Made by a program: the position numbers and the translations under genes | Shown here: positions 35,081 to 43,974 of the stretch, in pieces | How the letters are laid out: each line of letters starts with the position of its first letter | How positions within the stretch are numbered: the stretch's first letter is position 1 | The notes under the pieces: model-generated | The model's database searches: none | What the model was told of the DNA's origin: nothing | Seen by the model: the letters and a program-made list of their open reading frames with translations, nothing else | Origin: Micromonospora rhizosphaerae | Lineage (GTDB): Bacteria > Actinomycetota > Actinomycetes > Mycobacteriales > Micromonosporaceae | Direction of reading: 5' to 3' | Assembly: GCF_900091465.1 (NCBI RefSeq) | Contig: NZ_FMHV01000002.1 | Coordinates: forward strand, 4,402,001 to 4,466,000 | Length of the DNA stretch: 64,000 nucleotides

Positions 35081-35386
35081 GCGAGCCTCGTCTGCACGTG
35101 TGCTGGGCCGGTGTTGACGGTGACCCACAGTCTCACGCTGGCGCCAGCCTTGGGAACGCGGAACGACAGCAACGCCGACAGCAACCGCGCTGGACGACGG
35201 CGTGCCAGCGGGCGCGGAGACGGACCCTGTTCCGAGCTGACGACCGTTCCCAGACTGGGACGGACCCGCTGCACAGAGCTTGTAAGCGAGCTGTCGCGGC
35301 TCGGTCCCGGCGCCGGGCTTCCAAGGCCGCTAGGCAAGTCGCGATCGACGGTGCTGCGTGTCGTGCCGGGCGATGTGGCCGCCAAC
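35081..35386. other. Intergenic stretch containing tRNA-like repeat copy 2
   Basis: No gene is supported in this interval. Most of it is taken by copy 2 of the dispersed repeat (35164-35294). Confidence 0.4.
35164..35294 (+). repeat. tRNA-like dispersed repeat, copy 2
   Basis: Starts with CGACAGCAACGCCGACAGCA (35164-35183). The core AGAGCTTGTAAGCGAGCTGTC begins 111 bases later at 35275, exactly the spacing in copies 3 and 4. It is followed by CGCGGCTCGGTCCCG, which looks like a decayed tRNA T-arm. Confidence 0.6.
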
Positions 35387-35731
35387 CTACCGGTGGCAGG
35401 CTGGCCAGCGGGCGTCGATGGTGTGTGCCATCTCGGCGCAGGCTCGGCAGGAGTCTGCGCCCGGCCGCCAGTGGTGTCGGTAGACGATGACTAGGTCGCT
35501 CGGGATGCCGCACAGAGTGTCGTCGCTGTCCAAGGCATGTTCCACCGCTGGTGCCGTGTCGTCGTCCGCCCGGCACGATGCCCACCGTTCGTTTACCGGT
35601 AGATACCTGGTGGCGACGTAGCCGCCGAATACGGAACGAAGCAGCGCCCGGCACCAGGTGCAGTGGTGCAGTGCGTGGTTGTAGCGCCGGACAGGAGCGC
35701 TGCCGCAAACTGGGCAATCCTTGGACGCCAT
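35387..35731 (-). CDS. Small zinc-ribbon hypothetical protein
   Basis: 114 residues from ATG 35731, though the open frame extends upstream to 36004. Two CxxC pairs, CPVCGS and HCTWCR, make a zinc ribbon. A second cysteine set (LCGIPS, SCRACAEM) near the end resembles short regulatory zinc-finger proteins found beside actinobacterial regulators. No operon partner. Start uncertain because no clear ribosome site precedes it. Confidence 0.5.
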   Translation of the reverse strand: MASKDCPVCGSAPVRRYNHALHHCTWCRALLRSVFGGYVATRYLPVNERWASCRADDDTAPAVEHALDSDDTLCGIPSDLVIVYRHHWRPGADSCRACAEMAHTIDARWPACHR

Positions 35732-36140
35732 GCCGGGAGGGTAGCCGGGGCCGCGGGGTACGGACGCCGCCAGACGAAGCGTGCGGAGGTTGTGGGCGAG
35801 GCGCCCGGGGCCGCCGAGCAGCCAAGCGAGCAGCCAAACTGGCGACCACCAGCGGACAATGGCGGGCCAGGACACCACGTCCAGCAGGACGGCCAGGCGA
35901 TGGACAGCGCCTCGGAACGGACTCGTAATGCGTTGATCGGCTCTTCGCGCTGAGCGATGGTCCGGCTGCAGGTCAGGGACCGACGTTTGCTGCCTGGGGG
36001 TCAAGCGGTCGTCCTAGCGTGCCGCCGAGGGAAGCTCCAAGATCAGGCCGTATCCAGGCCGTCAGAGGTGGACAGGGTGATCTCCGATCACACGAATTTG
36101 CCCTAGATCGACTCTGAGTTGGTGGGGCAACGGGCACGCG

Positions 36141-37355
36141 TCAGCGGGGCGGCGAGGCCTGCTCCAGTGGGCGTCCGTGGGCTCGGATCGTGTCCGAGAC
36201 GGCGACGCCGAGCAGGACGGCGGCAGCTGCTGCGGCGACCCCGAGTGGCGGCAGGCCGACCATCACCGGCGCTATGGCCGCGAGGACGAGGATCCCGATC
36301 GGTCGTGGCCGGGACACGCGGGCGAAGGCCACGTGCTCGAATACTGAGCGCCCGGCGAGGTAGAGCGCGGGCCCGCCGAGCATGGCGGCGACCCAGGCGG
36401 GTTTGGCGTGTCCGGATGGATCTATGAGGACGAGTTCGGAACCGGCCGAGTTGGCGACGATGCCGAGCGCCATGAGCAGGTGGGAGAGCTCGGCCGGCCG
36501 ACCGAGCCGGCCAGGATCGGCGGATGCCGCGATGGCCTCGCCCAAGATCTGGCCGGCTCGGTAGAAGTAGATCCGCCACAGCAACACCGTGGTGACGAAC
36601 GACAGTACAAGGGCCAATGTTCGTTCAGCCACGATCGGACCGTGTAGAAAAGCCGTTCCGGCGGTCAGGATCGTCTCACCAAGCGCGACGATGATGAGCA
36701 GCCAGTAGCGTTCGGCCAGGTACTCGCCCGCGACGGCCCACGGGGACACCTGCGAGCGCCCCAGCCACGGTACCGGCCAGCCGAGCGTGCCCCCCAGGTA
36801 GTCGATCGCCAAGGCCAGCAGCCACAGCAAATTGCGCGTCAGCTCTGGTGCGAAAGCTCCGCCGAGCCACGGTACGGCTGACGCGCCGAACCAGACGAGC
36901 GCCAGCATGTTGATGCGGCGCAGATCGTGGCCAGGCATGGTGAGTACGAAGAAGAGGGTGCGGCCCACCTGGATCGCGACGTACGTGCTCGCGAAGAGCA
37001 GGCCGGTCTCGCTGAGAGCCCCGGATATCGCGACCGCCAGGAGCAGGCTCCCGAACATCGTCGCGAGGACAACGAACTGGATCGCCGGCTGCAACGGGTC
37101 GAATCTGCTGGTCATCCACGCCGTCTGGGTCCAGATCCACCAGATGGCCAGGAACAGCAGCAGAGTCTCGCCGTTTTCCGAAAGGGAAGTGGTCAACGTC
37201 TCGGCGACGCGGCCCCTGGTGTAGTCCAGCACCAACTCGTCCACGATCCGGGTGAGCGCGAAGACGTACACCAGATCGAAGAACAGTTCCAAGAAGATCG
37301 GCCGCTGTGGACTCTCACGCTTGCGCAGCAGATTGGCCACTCTGTTCGTCGTCAC
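36141..37355 (-). CDS. ltrA: Low temperature requirement protein A (LtrA) family
   Basis: 404 residues from GTG 37355; an earlier GTG near 37406 is possible. Opens with the LtrA hallmark PIFLELFFDLVYVFALTRI and continues with about ten to twelve membrane helices, including the conserved AERYWLLIIVALGETILTAG. Named for cold growth in Listeria; biochemical role unresolved. Monocistronic, minus strand. Confidence 0.85.
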   Translation of the reverse strand: MTTNRVANLLRKRESPQRPIFLELFFDLVYVFALTRIVDELVLDYTRGRVAETLTTSLSENGETLLLFLAIWWIWTQTAWMTSRFDPLQPAIQFVVLATMFGSLLLAVAISGALSETGLLFASTYVAIQVGRTLFFVLTMPGHDLRRINMLALVWFGASAVPWLGGAFAPELTRNLLWLLALAIDYLGGTLGWPVPWLGRSQVSPWAVAGEYLAERYWLLIIVALGETILTAGTAFLHGPIVAERTLALVLSFVTTVLLWRIYFYRAGQILGEAIAASADPGRLGRPAELSHLLMALGIVANSAGSELVLIDPSGHAKPAWVAAMLGGPALYLAGRSVFEHVAFARVSRPRPIGILVLAAIAPVMVGLPPLGVAAAAAAVLLGVAVSDTIRAHGRPLEQASPPR

Positions 37356-37655
37356 CGGCCCGCCCGCTTCGTCGGCTTGTCCCTGAAGCTGTCCTACCAC
37401 GTCGCCGCGCCGCCCACGGATAAGACGCACCTCCCAATGGCTGAAGGGCCTGACCGCCGGCGAGGGCTGCTGAGGCGCCCAGCGTCGTGCTTTTCCAACC
37501 AGGCAACGGCCAGCTGACCGACGTGCTATGCGCGTTCCGGTGGATAGGTGGCTTGTCAAGATCCGGAACATGCGCGGAATGATCAAGCGCCGTGCTGGCG
37601 GCCTGGCGGGCGGATGCCCTGGTGGAGCGATAGTCCGCCCAGCGGGCGTTACACC

Positions 37656-37678
37656 TTTCCTAAGCCGTGTGCCGCAGG
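37656..37678 (+). other. Decayed tRNA-Arg(CCT)-like fragment
   Basis: TTCCTAAGCCGTGTGCCGCA plus GG matches 20 of 23 bases of the fragment at 27141-27163. Here the anticodon-stem side (GCC) is closer to a real tRNA-Arg(CCT), but the T-arm is lost (CGCAGG is followed by agccc). The pair flanks about 10.5 kb of accessory DNA. Confidence 0.5.
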
Positions 37679-37862
37679 AGCCCAAGCAGGGACAGCCGAC
37701 CCGGCGGCTGAGCTCGCCGAGGCCGACGAGTGAAGGCAACCGAGGCAGCGAGAAGGCAGCGAAACCCGCAACAACAACCGCGGCCAGGTATCACTGGACG
37801 GCCGCTGCGGTGCGCGTATCGACAGTCCCTGACACCCAGCCGCAGCCGTTGGTGCGACCTAC

Positions 37863-37884
37863 CCGGCTCCCCCCGGCGGGGGTC
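37863..37884. repeat. Short GC hairpin repeat, copy 2
   Basis: Second copy of the C6/G-run hairpin found at 34088-34110, one G shorter. Confidence 0.5.
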
Positions 37885-38088
37885 GCGGATGTGGTCGCGT
37901 ACGGCACTGACGTACATCGGACGCCTCCTGTTCCGACTTCGCTTGTTCGGTGACGAGATCGTGCAGCGTGGGCGACGTGTCGGCGGACTGACGCTTGCCG
38001 TGGTGTTTGTGTCTGGATGGCTGCTTTCACCCGTGTCCACGCGCGTGGTACTGGTCGAAGTCGGTGCGCTAACGCGGGAGGTGGCGGG

Positions 38089-38514
38089 GTGGACGCTGAC
38101 GTGACATCGGTGGCGGCGGCGGTCGTGCCATATGTGTCGGCGGCGATGGGCGTGTACGGGGCTGCCGTGGTCGCCCGGGTGCAGGAGGCGGCGGCGGACG
38201 CGACGGTGGGCGTGGGCGGCCGCCTGCTGCGGCGGCTGTTGGGTCGGGCGGAGTCGGCGCCGGCGATGGAGGCCGCGGCGGCCGAGCTGGCCCAGGACCC
38301 AGGTGATCAGGACCGGGTGGCGGGGTTGCGGTTGCAGATTCGCAAGGCGTTGGAGGCTGATCCACAGCTGATGGCGGATCTTGTCGAGATCCTGTCGGAA
38401 GCGGGGGCCACGGTGACCGCGGCTGGTGAGCGGTCGGTGGCGGTGCGGGACAACCGCGGCATCGTGCAGACCGGGGACGGAAGCACCGCATGGCAGGGGC
38501 CGGGGCGGCGATGA
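38089..38514 (+). CDS. Small helical effector-like protein with amyloid-type C-terminal motif
   Basis: 141 residues from GTG 38089 (GGGAGG upstream). N-terminal hydrophobic/amphipathic helices (VTSVAAAVVPYVSAAMGVYG), a basic RLLRRLLGR, a helical middle, and at 122-130 the motif NRGIVQTGD. The same NxG[IV]VQTGD occurs at residues 30-38 of the next protein. A helical, membrane-seeking domain plus a terminal amyloid-like motif fits the Bell-type effectors of bacterial NLR pairs as I know them. Its stop overlaps the NLR start as ATGA. I infer that it is the executioner, activated by templated assembly. Confidence 0.65.
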   Translation: MDADVTSVAAAVVPYVSAAMGVYGAAVVARVQEAAADATVGVGGRLLRRLLGRAESAPAMEAAAAELAQDPGDQDRVAGLRLQIRKALEADPQLMADLVEILSEAGATVTAAGERSVAVRDNRGIVQTGDGSTAWQGPGRR

Positions 38515-40268
38515 CCGCGACAGGCGAGGACGACGCGCTGGACGCCGCTGTCGAGTCGGTCGCGGGATCCGGAAGGCGCGCTGCAGTACTGCACACCAAC
38601 CAGGGTGTGGTGCAGACGGGTGACAACGTCCGCGCGGTCGTGGGTGTCCCGGTGTCATTGGGGCCGCCGGATCGGGTGGCGACCCCGTCCGGTGGGTTCG
38701 TGGGGCTACCGAAACCGCCCGTGCGGGTGTTCGTCGGGCGTGACGAGGATCTGGCCAAGTTGGGGCGACTGGTTGAGGCCGGCACGGGGGTGGTGGCCCA
38801 GGCGGTGCATGGTTTGGGTGGTGTGGGCAAGAGCGAGTTGGCGTTGCAGTACGTGGCCCGGCATGGTGACCGGTATCCGGTGGTGTGGTGGGTGAGTGCC
38901 GACAGTCCTGAGGCGATCGAGTCGGGGCTGGCCGGACTGACGTTCCGGTTGCACCCGGACGCGCAGTTGACCGCAACGGAGGCTGAGGCCGCTTCATGGG
39001 CGGTGGGCTGGTTGCAGTCACATCCGAGCTGGCTGCTGGTGTTGGACAACGTAGAGCAACGTGAGCACGTGGAGCCTCTGTTGGCGCAGCTCACCCAGGG
39101 CCACGTGTTGATCACGACGCGACGGGATGTGGGGTGGGAGCAGATCACCGACGGATACCTGCGGCTGGAGGTACTCACTCCGGATGCGGCGGTGGATCTG
39201 CTGACGCGGATAAGCGGTCAGACCGATCAGCAGACAGCGGGCGTGTTGTGCGAGGAGTTGGGATATCTGCCTTTGGCGTTGCAGCAGGCCGGCGCGTATC
39301 TGCAACGGACGCGGACCCCGATGACCACGTATGTGCAGCGGCTGCGCCAGGATCCAGGACGAATGTTATGCACGGTGGCGGCTGGGGACTCGGCCGGGCG
39401 GGCAGTGGCGCGGGTGTGGTCGGTCACTATCGACGCGATCGGTCGGGAGTCACCGGCAGCTGTCGCGCTGTTACAGATCATGGCCTGTTTCGCGCCGGAC
39501 GATCTGCCCCGCGACGTGCTCACCGCGACAACAGAGGATCCGGCGGGGGTTGACGAGGCGTTGGGGGTATTGGCGTCCTACAACATGATCGCCCTGACCG
39601 ACGTCACGGTGGCCGTGCATCGCCTGGTCCAGGCGGTGATCATCGCTCAGATGCGTAACCAGGCGACCGGCGCCGGCGGGGAGGCTGACGGCGACGGTCA
39701 ACAGACAGCCTTGTTGGACAATGCCCTGCATGCTGCGTGTGATCTCCTGTCGCATGCAGTGCCGGCGGGCAATCCGCAGGTTGAGGTGGCGGGGTGGCCG
39801 CGGTGGGCGGCCTTGAGTCCGCACATCGGGGCACTAGCCGACTTGTGCCCCGACCAGATCGGCGGGACCAAACTGGCGTGGCTGCTCGGCCGAACAGCGG
39901 TGTTCGAGGAGACGCAGGGCCACTATCAAATCGCACTGAGCCACCAAACGCGGACGTTGAAGATCATCGAAGCCGCGTTAGGCTCTGACCATCCCGAGGT
40001 GGCAAATGCGCTGGATGGCCTGGCGGGGATCCTGCGCGCCTTGGGGCGGGCTGCCGATGTCGAACTGTTGCAACGCCGGGCCCTGGCCATCACCGAAGCC
40101 GCGCTGCGCCCAGACCACCCCGACGTGGCAGGCCGACTGGACAACCTGGCGATCAGCCTGCACGACTTAGACCGGAGTGGCGAGGCCGAACCGCTGCAGC
40201 GCCGCGCTCTGGCCATCACCGAAGCCACGCTAGGCCCCAACCACCCCGACGTGGCCATCCGGCTGAAC
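38511..40268 (+). pseudogene. NLR-like STAND ATPase (NB-ARC plus TPR), 5' part, interrupted by IS3
   Basis: 586 residues remain. The amyloid-like motif NQGVVQTGD is at 30-38. The NB-ARC module includes Walker A GLGGVGKS (101-108), Walker B WLLVLDN, the ITTRR sensor, ELGYLPLALQQAGAYL (GLPL-like) and an MHD-like VAVHRLV. Helical ARC region and 42-residue TPR units follow (LQRRALAITEAALRPDHPDV). The frame runs to Asn at 40266-40268, then an IS3-borne TGA. The rest continues exactly in frame at 43032. STAND proteins sense a trigger through the repeats, bind ATP, oligomerise and switch on a partner effector. As it stands the sensor lacks its last ~120 residues. Confidence 0.85.
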
Positions 40269-40298
40269 TGAGGTTCCCCCCGGGATGTGGACACCGGG

Positions 40299-40592
40299 TT
40301 ATGCCGCGATCTGGTGCAGCGTAATCGGTGGGAGGCTCTGTTCGTAGTCGGCGGGGCTGAGGTAGCCGAGTGCGGAGTGGCGGCGTCGGTGGTTGTAGAA
40401 TGCGATCCATCGGAAGACGTCGCGGCGGGCGTCGGCTTCGGTGGCCCAGTGGCGGTGGTCGACGTCGAGTTCTCGTTTGAGGGTGGCGAAGAGCGCCTCG
40501 GCCAGGGCGTTGTCGTACGACGAGCCGATTCGCCCCATGGAGCGGTGGATGCCGTGGCGGCGGCAGGCGTCGGCGAAGTCGCCGCTGCTGTA
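40299..40592 (-). pseudogene. IS3-B orfB transposase, C-terminal part
   Basis: The fragment YSSGDFADACRRHGIHRSMG through NALAEALFATLKRELDVDHR ends HSALGYLSPADYEQSLPPIT at TAA/TGA near 40299. It holds the last catalytic Glu of the DDE core and continues the frame broken at 42051 (SDRGAQ joins to YSSGDF after removal of IS30 and one TTG). Not functional while split. Confidence 0.8.
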
Positions 40593-40595
40593 TTG

Positions 40596-42050
40596 GGCGG
40601 ATTCAATCGGTCGTCGCAACACTGGGTTGTTGGAGCGATCGTAGGTGTTCGTCGAGGGCTTCGGCTGGGGTCTTCCAGTCGAGGGTTTTCCGGGGTCGGC
40701 TGTTGAGGGCGTGGGCGACGGCGTTGATCTCGTCGGCGCTCCATCTGGACAGGTCGGTGCCTTTCGGGAAGTACTGCCGCAGCAGCCCGTTGGTGTTCTC
40801 GTTGGTGCCGCGTTGCCAGGGGCTGTGGGGGTCGGCGAAGAACACCGGGACGCCGGTTTCGACCGTGAAGCGTGCGTGCGCAGACAACTCCTTGCCGCGG
40901 TCCCACGTCAGCGATCTGCGGAGCTGCTCGGGCAGTTGGGTGATTGTCGCGGCGAGGGCTTTGCTCATCGTGATCGCCCCATAGCCGGCGAGAGCCGGCC
41001 CGTTCTTCGTCCGCGGGATCACACCCCAGCCGTCCTCACGAGGCAGGTGGATCAGCATCGTGAACCTCGTCGTCCGCTCGACCAGTGTCCCGATCGCGGA
41101 ACGCTGCAAACCGATGATCAGATCCCCTTCCCAGTGCCCGGGCACGGCACGGTCCGCGACTTCAGCGGGACGTTCACTGATCAGCGTGTCGCTGGTGACG
41201 TGCGCCCACGCGCGTTGCTTCGCGCGTGCCCGGGGAACGCGAAGCGCCCGCCCGGTCCGCAAGCAGGTGACGAGTTCGCGCTTGAGGGCGCCGCGGCTCT
41301 GGACGTAGAGCGCCTGGTAGATCGCCTCGTGGCTGATGCGCATCGACTCATCCTCCGGGAACTCGGCCCTGAGCCTGCGGGAGATCTGCTCCGGGCTCCA
41401 TCCGATAGTCCATGCCCGATCACCACGGTGAGGCTTGTTGCGGCCCTTCCACTGCGGGCCCTGCGGCCCAGCGACCAGTCGGCCGCCCGCTGTCCGGATC
41501 GCACCCGCAAGCCGTTGCTGGACGTACTCTCGAAGCCGCTCATTGGCCAGCAGCTTCGCGGTCTTCGGCCGGCGGGCTCGACGCTCAGCATGCCACTGCG
41601 CAGTCGAAGCCTTGTAATCCAGGCGGTACGTCCTGGTCGAGGCGTTGCGCCGCAACTCCCGCGAGATCGTCGACGGGTCCCGGCCGAGCTGGCGTGCGAT
41701 CTCGCGGACGCCCATGCCTTGCGCCCGCGACAGAGCGATGTCTTCGCGCTCGCTGAACGACAGATAGCGGCCCGACACCCTCGGCGGCAACGCAGGATTC
41801 ACGCCGCCAGCGTGCCGGAACCACCGGAACCCGACCGGCGAGGACACGCCCGCCGCCGCGGCCGCGTCCTCGGTCATCACACCGCGACTGATCGCAGCCC
41901 AGAACCTGACCCGGTCCTCACGCCACGCCACCGTCGGCCGTCCCGGCGAAGGAATCTGACCCCGATACTCCCGAACCCGCTTCTGCCCCAGCCCATACGC
42001 CATCGCTTCACCTCTCCGACAAGGTGTTGCGACGACCAGTTGAATCCGCC
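40596..42050. mobile_element. IS30-family insertion sequence, intact
   Basis: 1455 bp inside IS3-B orfB. Terminal inverted repeats of about 27 bp begin GGCGGATTCAA and continue GGTCGTCGCAACAC with two mismatches. Target duplication TTG (40593-40595 and 42051-42053), the 2-3 bp typical of IS30. Latest of the three nested events. Confidence 0.88.
40603..42003 (-). CDS. IS30-family transposase
   Basis: 466 residues from ATG 42003. N-terminal helix-turn-helix (YLSFSEREDIALSRAQGMGV ... GRDPSTISRELRRN). DDE core: Asp in VPGHWEGDLIIG, Asp in SLTWDRGKELS, Glu in QRGTNENTNGLLRQYFPKG. Its stop codon lies inside the left terminal repeat. Open throughout, so probably active. Confidence 0.9.
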   Translation of the reverse strand: MAYGLGQKRVREYRGQIPSPGRPTVAWREDRVRFWAAISRGVMTEDAAAAAGVSSPVGFRWFRHAGGVNPALPPRVSGRYLSFSEREDIALSRAQGMGVREIARQLGRDPSTISRELRRNASTRTYRLDYKASTAQWHAERRARRPKTAKLLANERLREYVQQRLAGAIRTAGGRLVAGPQGPQWKGRNKPHRGDRAWTIGWSPEQISRRLRAEFPEDESMRISHEAIYQALYVQSRGALKRELVTCLRTGRALRVPRARAKQRAWAHVTSDTLISERPAEVADRAVPGHWEGDLIIGLQRSAIGTLVERTTRFTMLIHLPREDGWGVIPRTKNGPALAGYGAITMSKALAATITQLPEQLRRSLTWDRGKELSAHARFTVETGVPVFFADPHSPWQRGTNENTNGLLRQYFPKGTDLSRWSADEINAVAHALNSRPRKTLDWKTPAEALDEHLRSLQQPSVATTD

Positions 42051-42656
42051 TTGGGCGCCCCTGTCGGAGTGGAAGATCACGCCGTCGACTTGGCCGCCGC
42101 GGGCGGCGACCGCGGCGTTGAGAGCGTCGATGACCAGGCTGGTGCGCATGTGGGTGTTGATTGACCAGCCGATCAGGCGGCGGGTGGCGATGTCGATGAC
42201 CGTGGCCAGATACAACCAGCCGCCACCGACGCGTAGGTAGGTGATGTCGCCGCACCACCGCTGGTCGGGTGCGGTGGCGGTGAAGTCCCGGCCGATCAGG
42301 TCCGGCGCTGGTGGGGCGGCCGGGTCCGCGATGGTGGTGCGTTTGCGGCGGCGCAGGTGCCGGCCCACGACGTCACGCTGGCGCATGATCCGCTCCACCC
42401 GCTTGCGGTTGACTCGCACGCCCTGGTCGTGCAGCTCGACGGTCACCCGCGGCGACCCGTAGGTGCCGCCGGAGTCGGCGTGGATGATCCTGATCTGCTC
42501 GGCGAGGGCATCCTCGGCGGCGACGCGATCCTGCCGGGCCGGCTCACTGGCGGCCCACCGGTAGAACCCGGAGCGGGACACCGCCAGGACCCGGCACAGC
42601 CGCTTGACGCCGAAGACGGCGCGGTGGGCGGAGATGAACCGGAAGCGGCTGGTCAC
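42051..42656 (-). pseudogene. IS3-B orfB transposase, N-terminal part
   Basis: Starts GTG 42656, overlapping the orfA stop. HTH_21-type segment (FRFISAHRAVFGVKRLCRVL) and the front of the rve integrase core (CGDITYLRVGGGWLYLATVI, VIFHSDRGAQ) are present. Then the frame enters IS30. Complements the fragment at 40299-40592. Confidence 0.8.
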
Positions 42657-42970
42657 CGATCCATCTCCTTCGCGAAATAGGCGGCTGCCTTGCGCAGGAT
42701 CTCCTTCTCCTGCCGCAACTCGGCGTTTTCACGCCGCAGCCGGGCGATCTCGGCGTCCTTGTCCGCCACCGACAACCCGTCGCCACCCGAGGCCGCCGAA
42801 GCCGTCGCGGTCTTGCGTTCGGCGGCGCGGACCCAGTTCCGCAGGGTCTCGTGACTCATCCCGAGCTCACGCGCGACCTGGTTGATCGGCCGCTGCGACG
42901 AGCGGACCAGGTCAACCGCGTCACGCCGGAACTCTTCCGTGTACTTCGATGGACGCCCCAACGGGGACAC
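42653..42970 (-). CDS. IS3-B orfA (helix-turn-helix subunit)
   Basis: About 105 residues from GTG 42970 (GAGGAAGG upstream); a GTG at 43009 inside the terminal repeat is less likely. GRPSKYTEEFRRDAVDLVRS with HTH (NQVARELGMSHETLRNWVRA) and a C-terminal coiled coil (AEIARLRRENAELRQEKEIL). Ends KAAAYFAKEMDR. IS3 OrfA binds the terminal repeats and joins OrfB by frameshifting. Confidence 0.85.
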   Translation of the reverse strand: MSPLGRPSKYTEEFRRDAVDLVRSSQRPINQVARELGMSHETLRNWVRAAERKTATASAASGGDGLSVADKDAEIARLRRENAELRQEKEILRKAAAYFAKEMDR

Positions 42971-43031
42971 CCCTTCCTCTGGACCAACATCCAGTCTCAG
43001 GGTGTCCACATCTCAGGGGGAAGCCCAGAAC

Positions 43032-43394
43032 AACCTGGCGATGGGGCTGCAAATCTTGCGGCGAGCTGCCGAAGCCGAACCGCTGCAGCGCCGCGTTTTG
43101 GCCATCACCGAAGCCACGCTTGGCCCCGGCCATCCACGGGTAGCCATACGACTGGACACCCTGGCGGCCATCCTGCGTGCGCGAGGGGCGGCCGTCGAGG
43201 CCGAACCGTTGCAGCGCCGGGCCCTAGCCATCACCGAAGCTGCGCTGGGCACCGACCACCCCGACGTGGCGAGGCGGTTAAACAACCTAGCGGGCATTCT
43301 GCGAGACCTCGGGCGGGCTGCGGAGGCTGAACCTCTGCAGCTACGCGCCCTAGCGTTGTCAAATCACGCTCGTAGCAGTGACGCAGATGCGTGA
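43032..43394 (+). pseudogene. NLR-like STAND protein, 3' part (TPR repeats)
   Basis: 120 residues in the frame continued from 40268: NLAMGLQILRRAAEAEPLQR, then two and a half further 42-residue TPR units (LQRRALAITEAALGTDHPDV) and a short tail ending DADA. Together with the 5' part the ancestral protein was about 706 residues with five or more TPRs of the NB-ARC-associated TPR_12 type. No start of its own, so not expressed as a sensor. Confidence 0.85.
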
Positions 43395-43974
43395 GTCGAT
43401 CCATGAGTGAGGAACTGGATGACCTGCACCAGTAGCGAGCCCGAGAACGCCACACAGGAGGGTCGACAGACGCATTTTTGGCCGCCGGCCAGGCCCGGGC
43501 GACCGAACGCGTGCCAAATCCGTGCCAGGTCGGCAGGTGACGTCGGGGGTTCGACGGGGACTGACGGGGACAGTGCAGGCTAGCCGCACGTCAGCGCGGC
43601 GCCCGGCCAGGGAAGTCCGCGAGATCCCCCCTGGCAGTGTGGGAGTCCTTCGGCCGGGCTTGCGCCCGCGCCGCACCGCCCTGGTTCTCAACGGGAGGCA
43701 AGCTGAGGAGCAGTTGAGGAGTGAGGGCCAATTTCTGTCGGATCATCGACTTGGACATTGTGATTAATTGCATTCATGGCAGGCTGACTGTGGTACGGCA
43801 TCGATGCGGTTCAAGGTAGGTCATTCCGATCAGGGCTTGCCGGTGGCAAGCCATGCAGGCATCGCGCGCGGCGTATAACACTTCCTGGCGGGCGCTTGGC
43901 GCCGAACTCCTATGCCTATCGCCGCTCAGACCCGAACCAACGTAACGCAACTACGCCGACCAAGTGAGGCAACA
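43395..43974. other. Gene-free stretch before the cupin gene
   Basis: No gene supported. Base composition falls after about 43740 (AT-richer GTGATTAATTGCATTCATGG), which may hold the promoter of the cupin gene, but I cannot define boxes with confidence. Confidence 0.35.

Larger units (their letters stand above)
37356..38088. other. Gene-free stretch with integration debris
   Basis: 733 bases without a convincing gene between ltrA and the immune pair. It contains the second tRNA-Arg(CCT)-like fragment (37656-37678) and the second GC hairpin repeat (37863-37884). Confidence 0.45.
40269..43027. mobile_element. IS3-family insertion sequence B (itself split by IS30)
   Basis: 2759 bp including the nested IS30; about 1.3 kb without it. 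27-bp inverted repeats with four mismatches (40269-40295 and 43001-43027) begin TG and share GATGTGGACACC. Target duplication GAAC (40265-40268 and 43028-43031). It carries orfA and a divided orfB on the minus strand. Confidence 0.88.

Noticed and set aside
43395..43911. Small genes on either strand between the TPR remnant and the cupin
   Set aside because: Frames are short, overlap each other and show no coding pattern.
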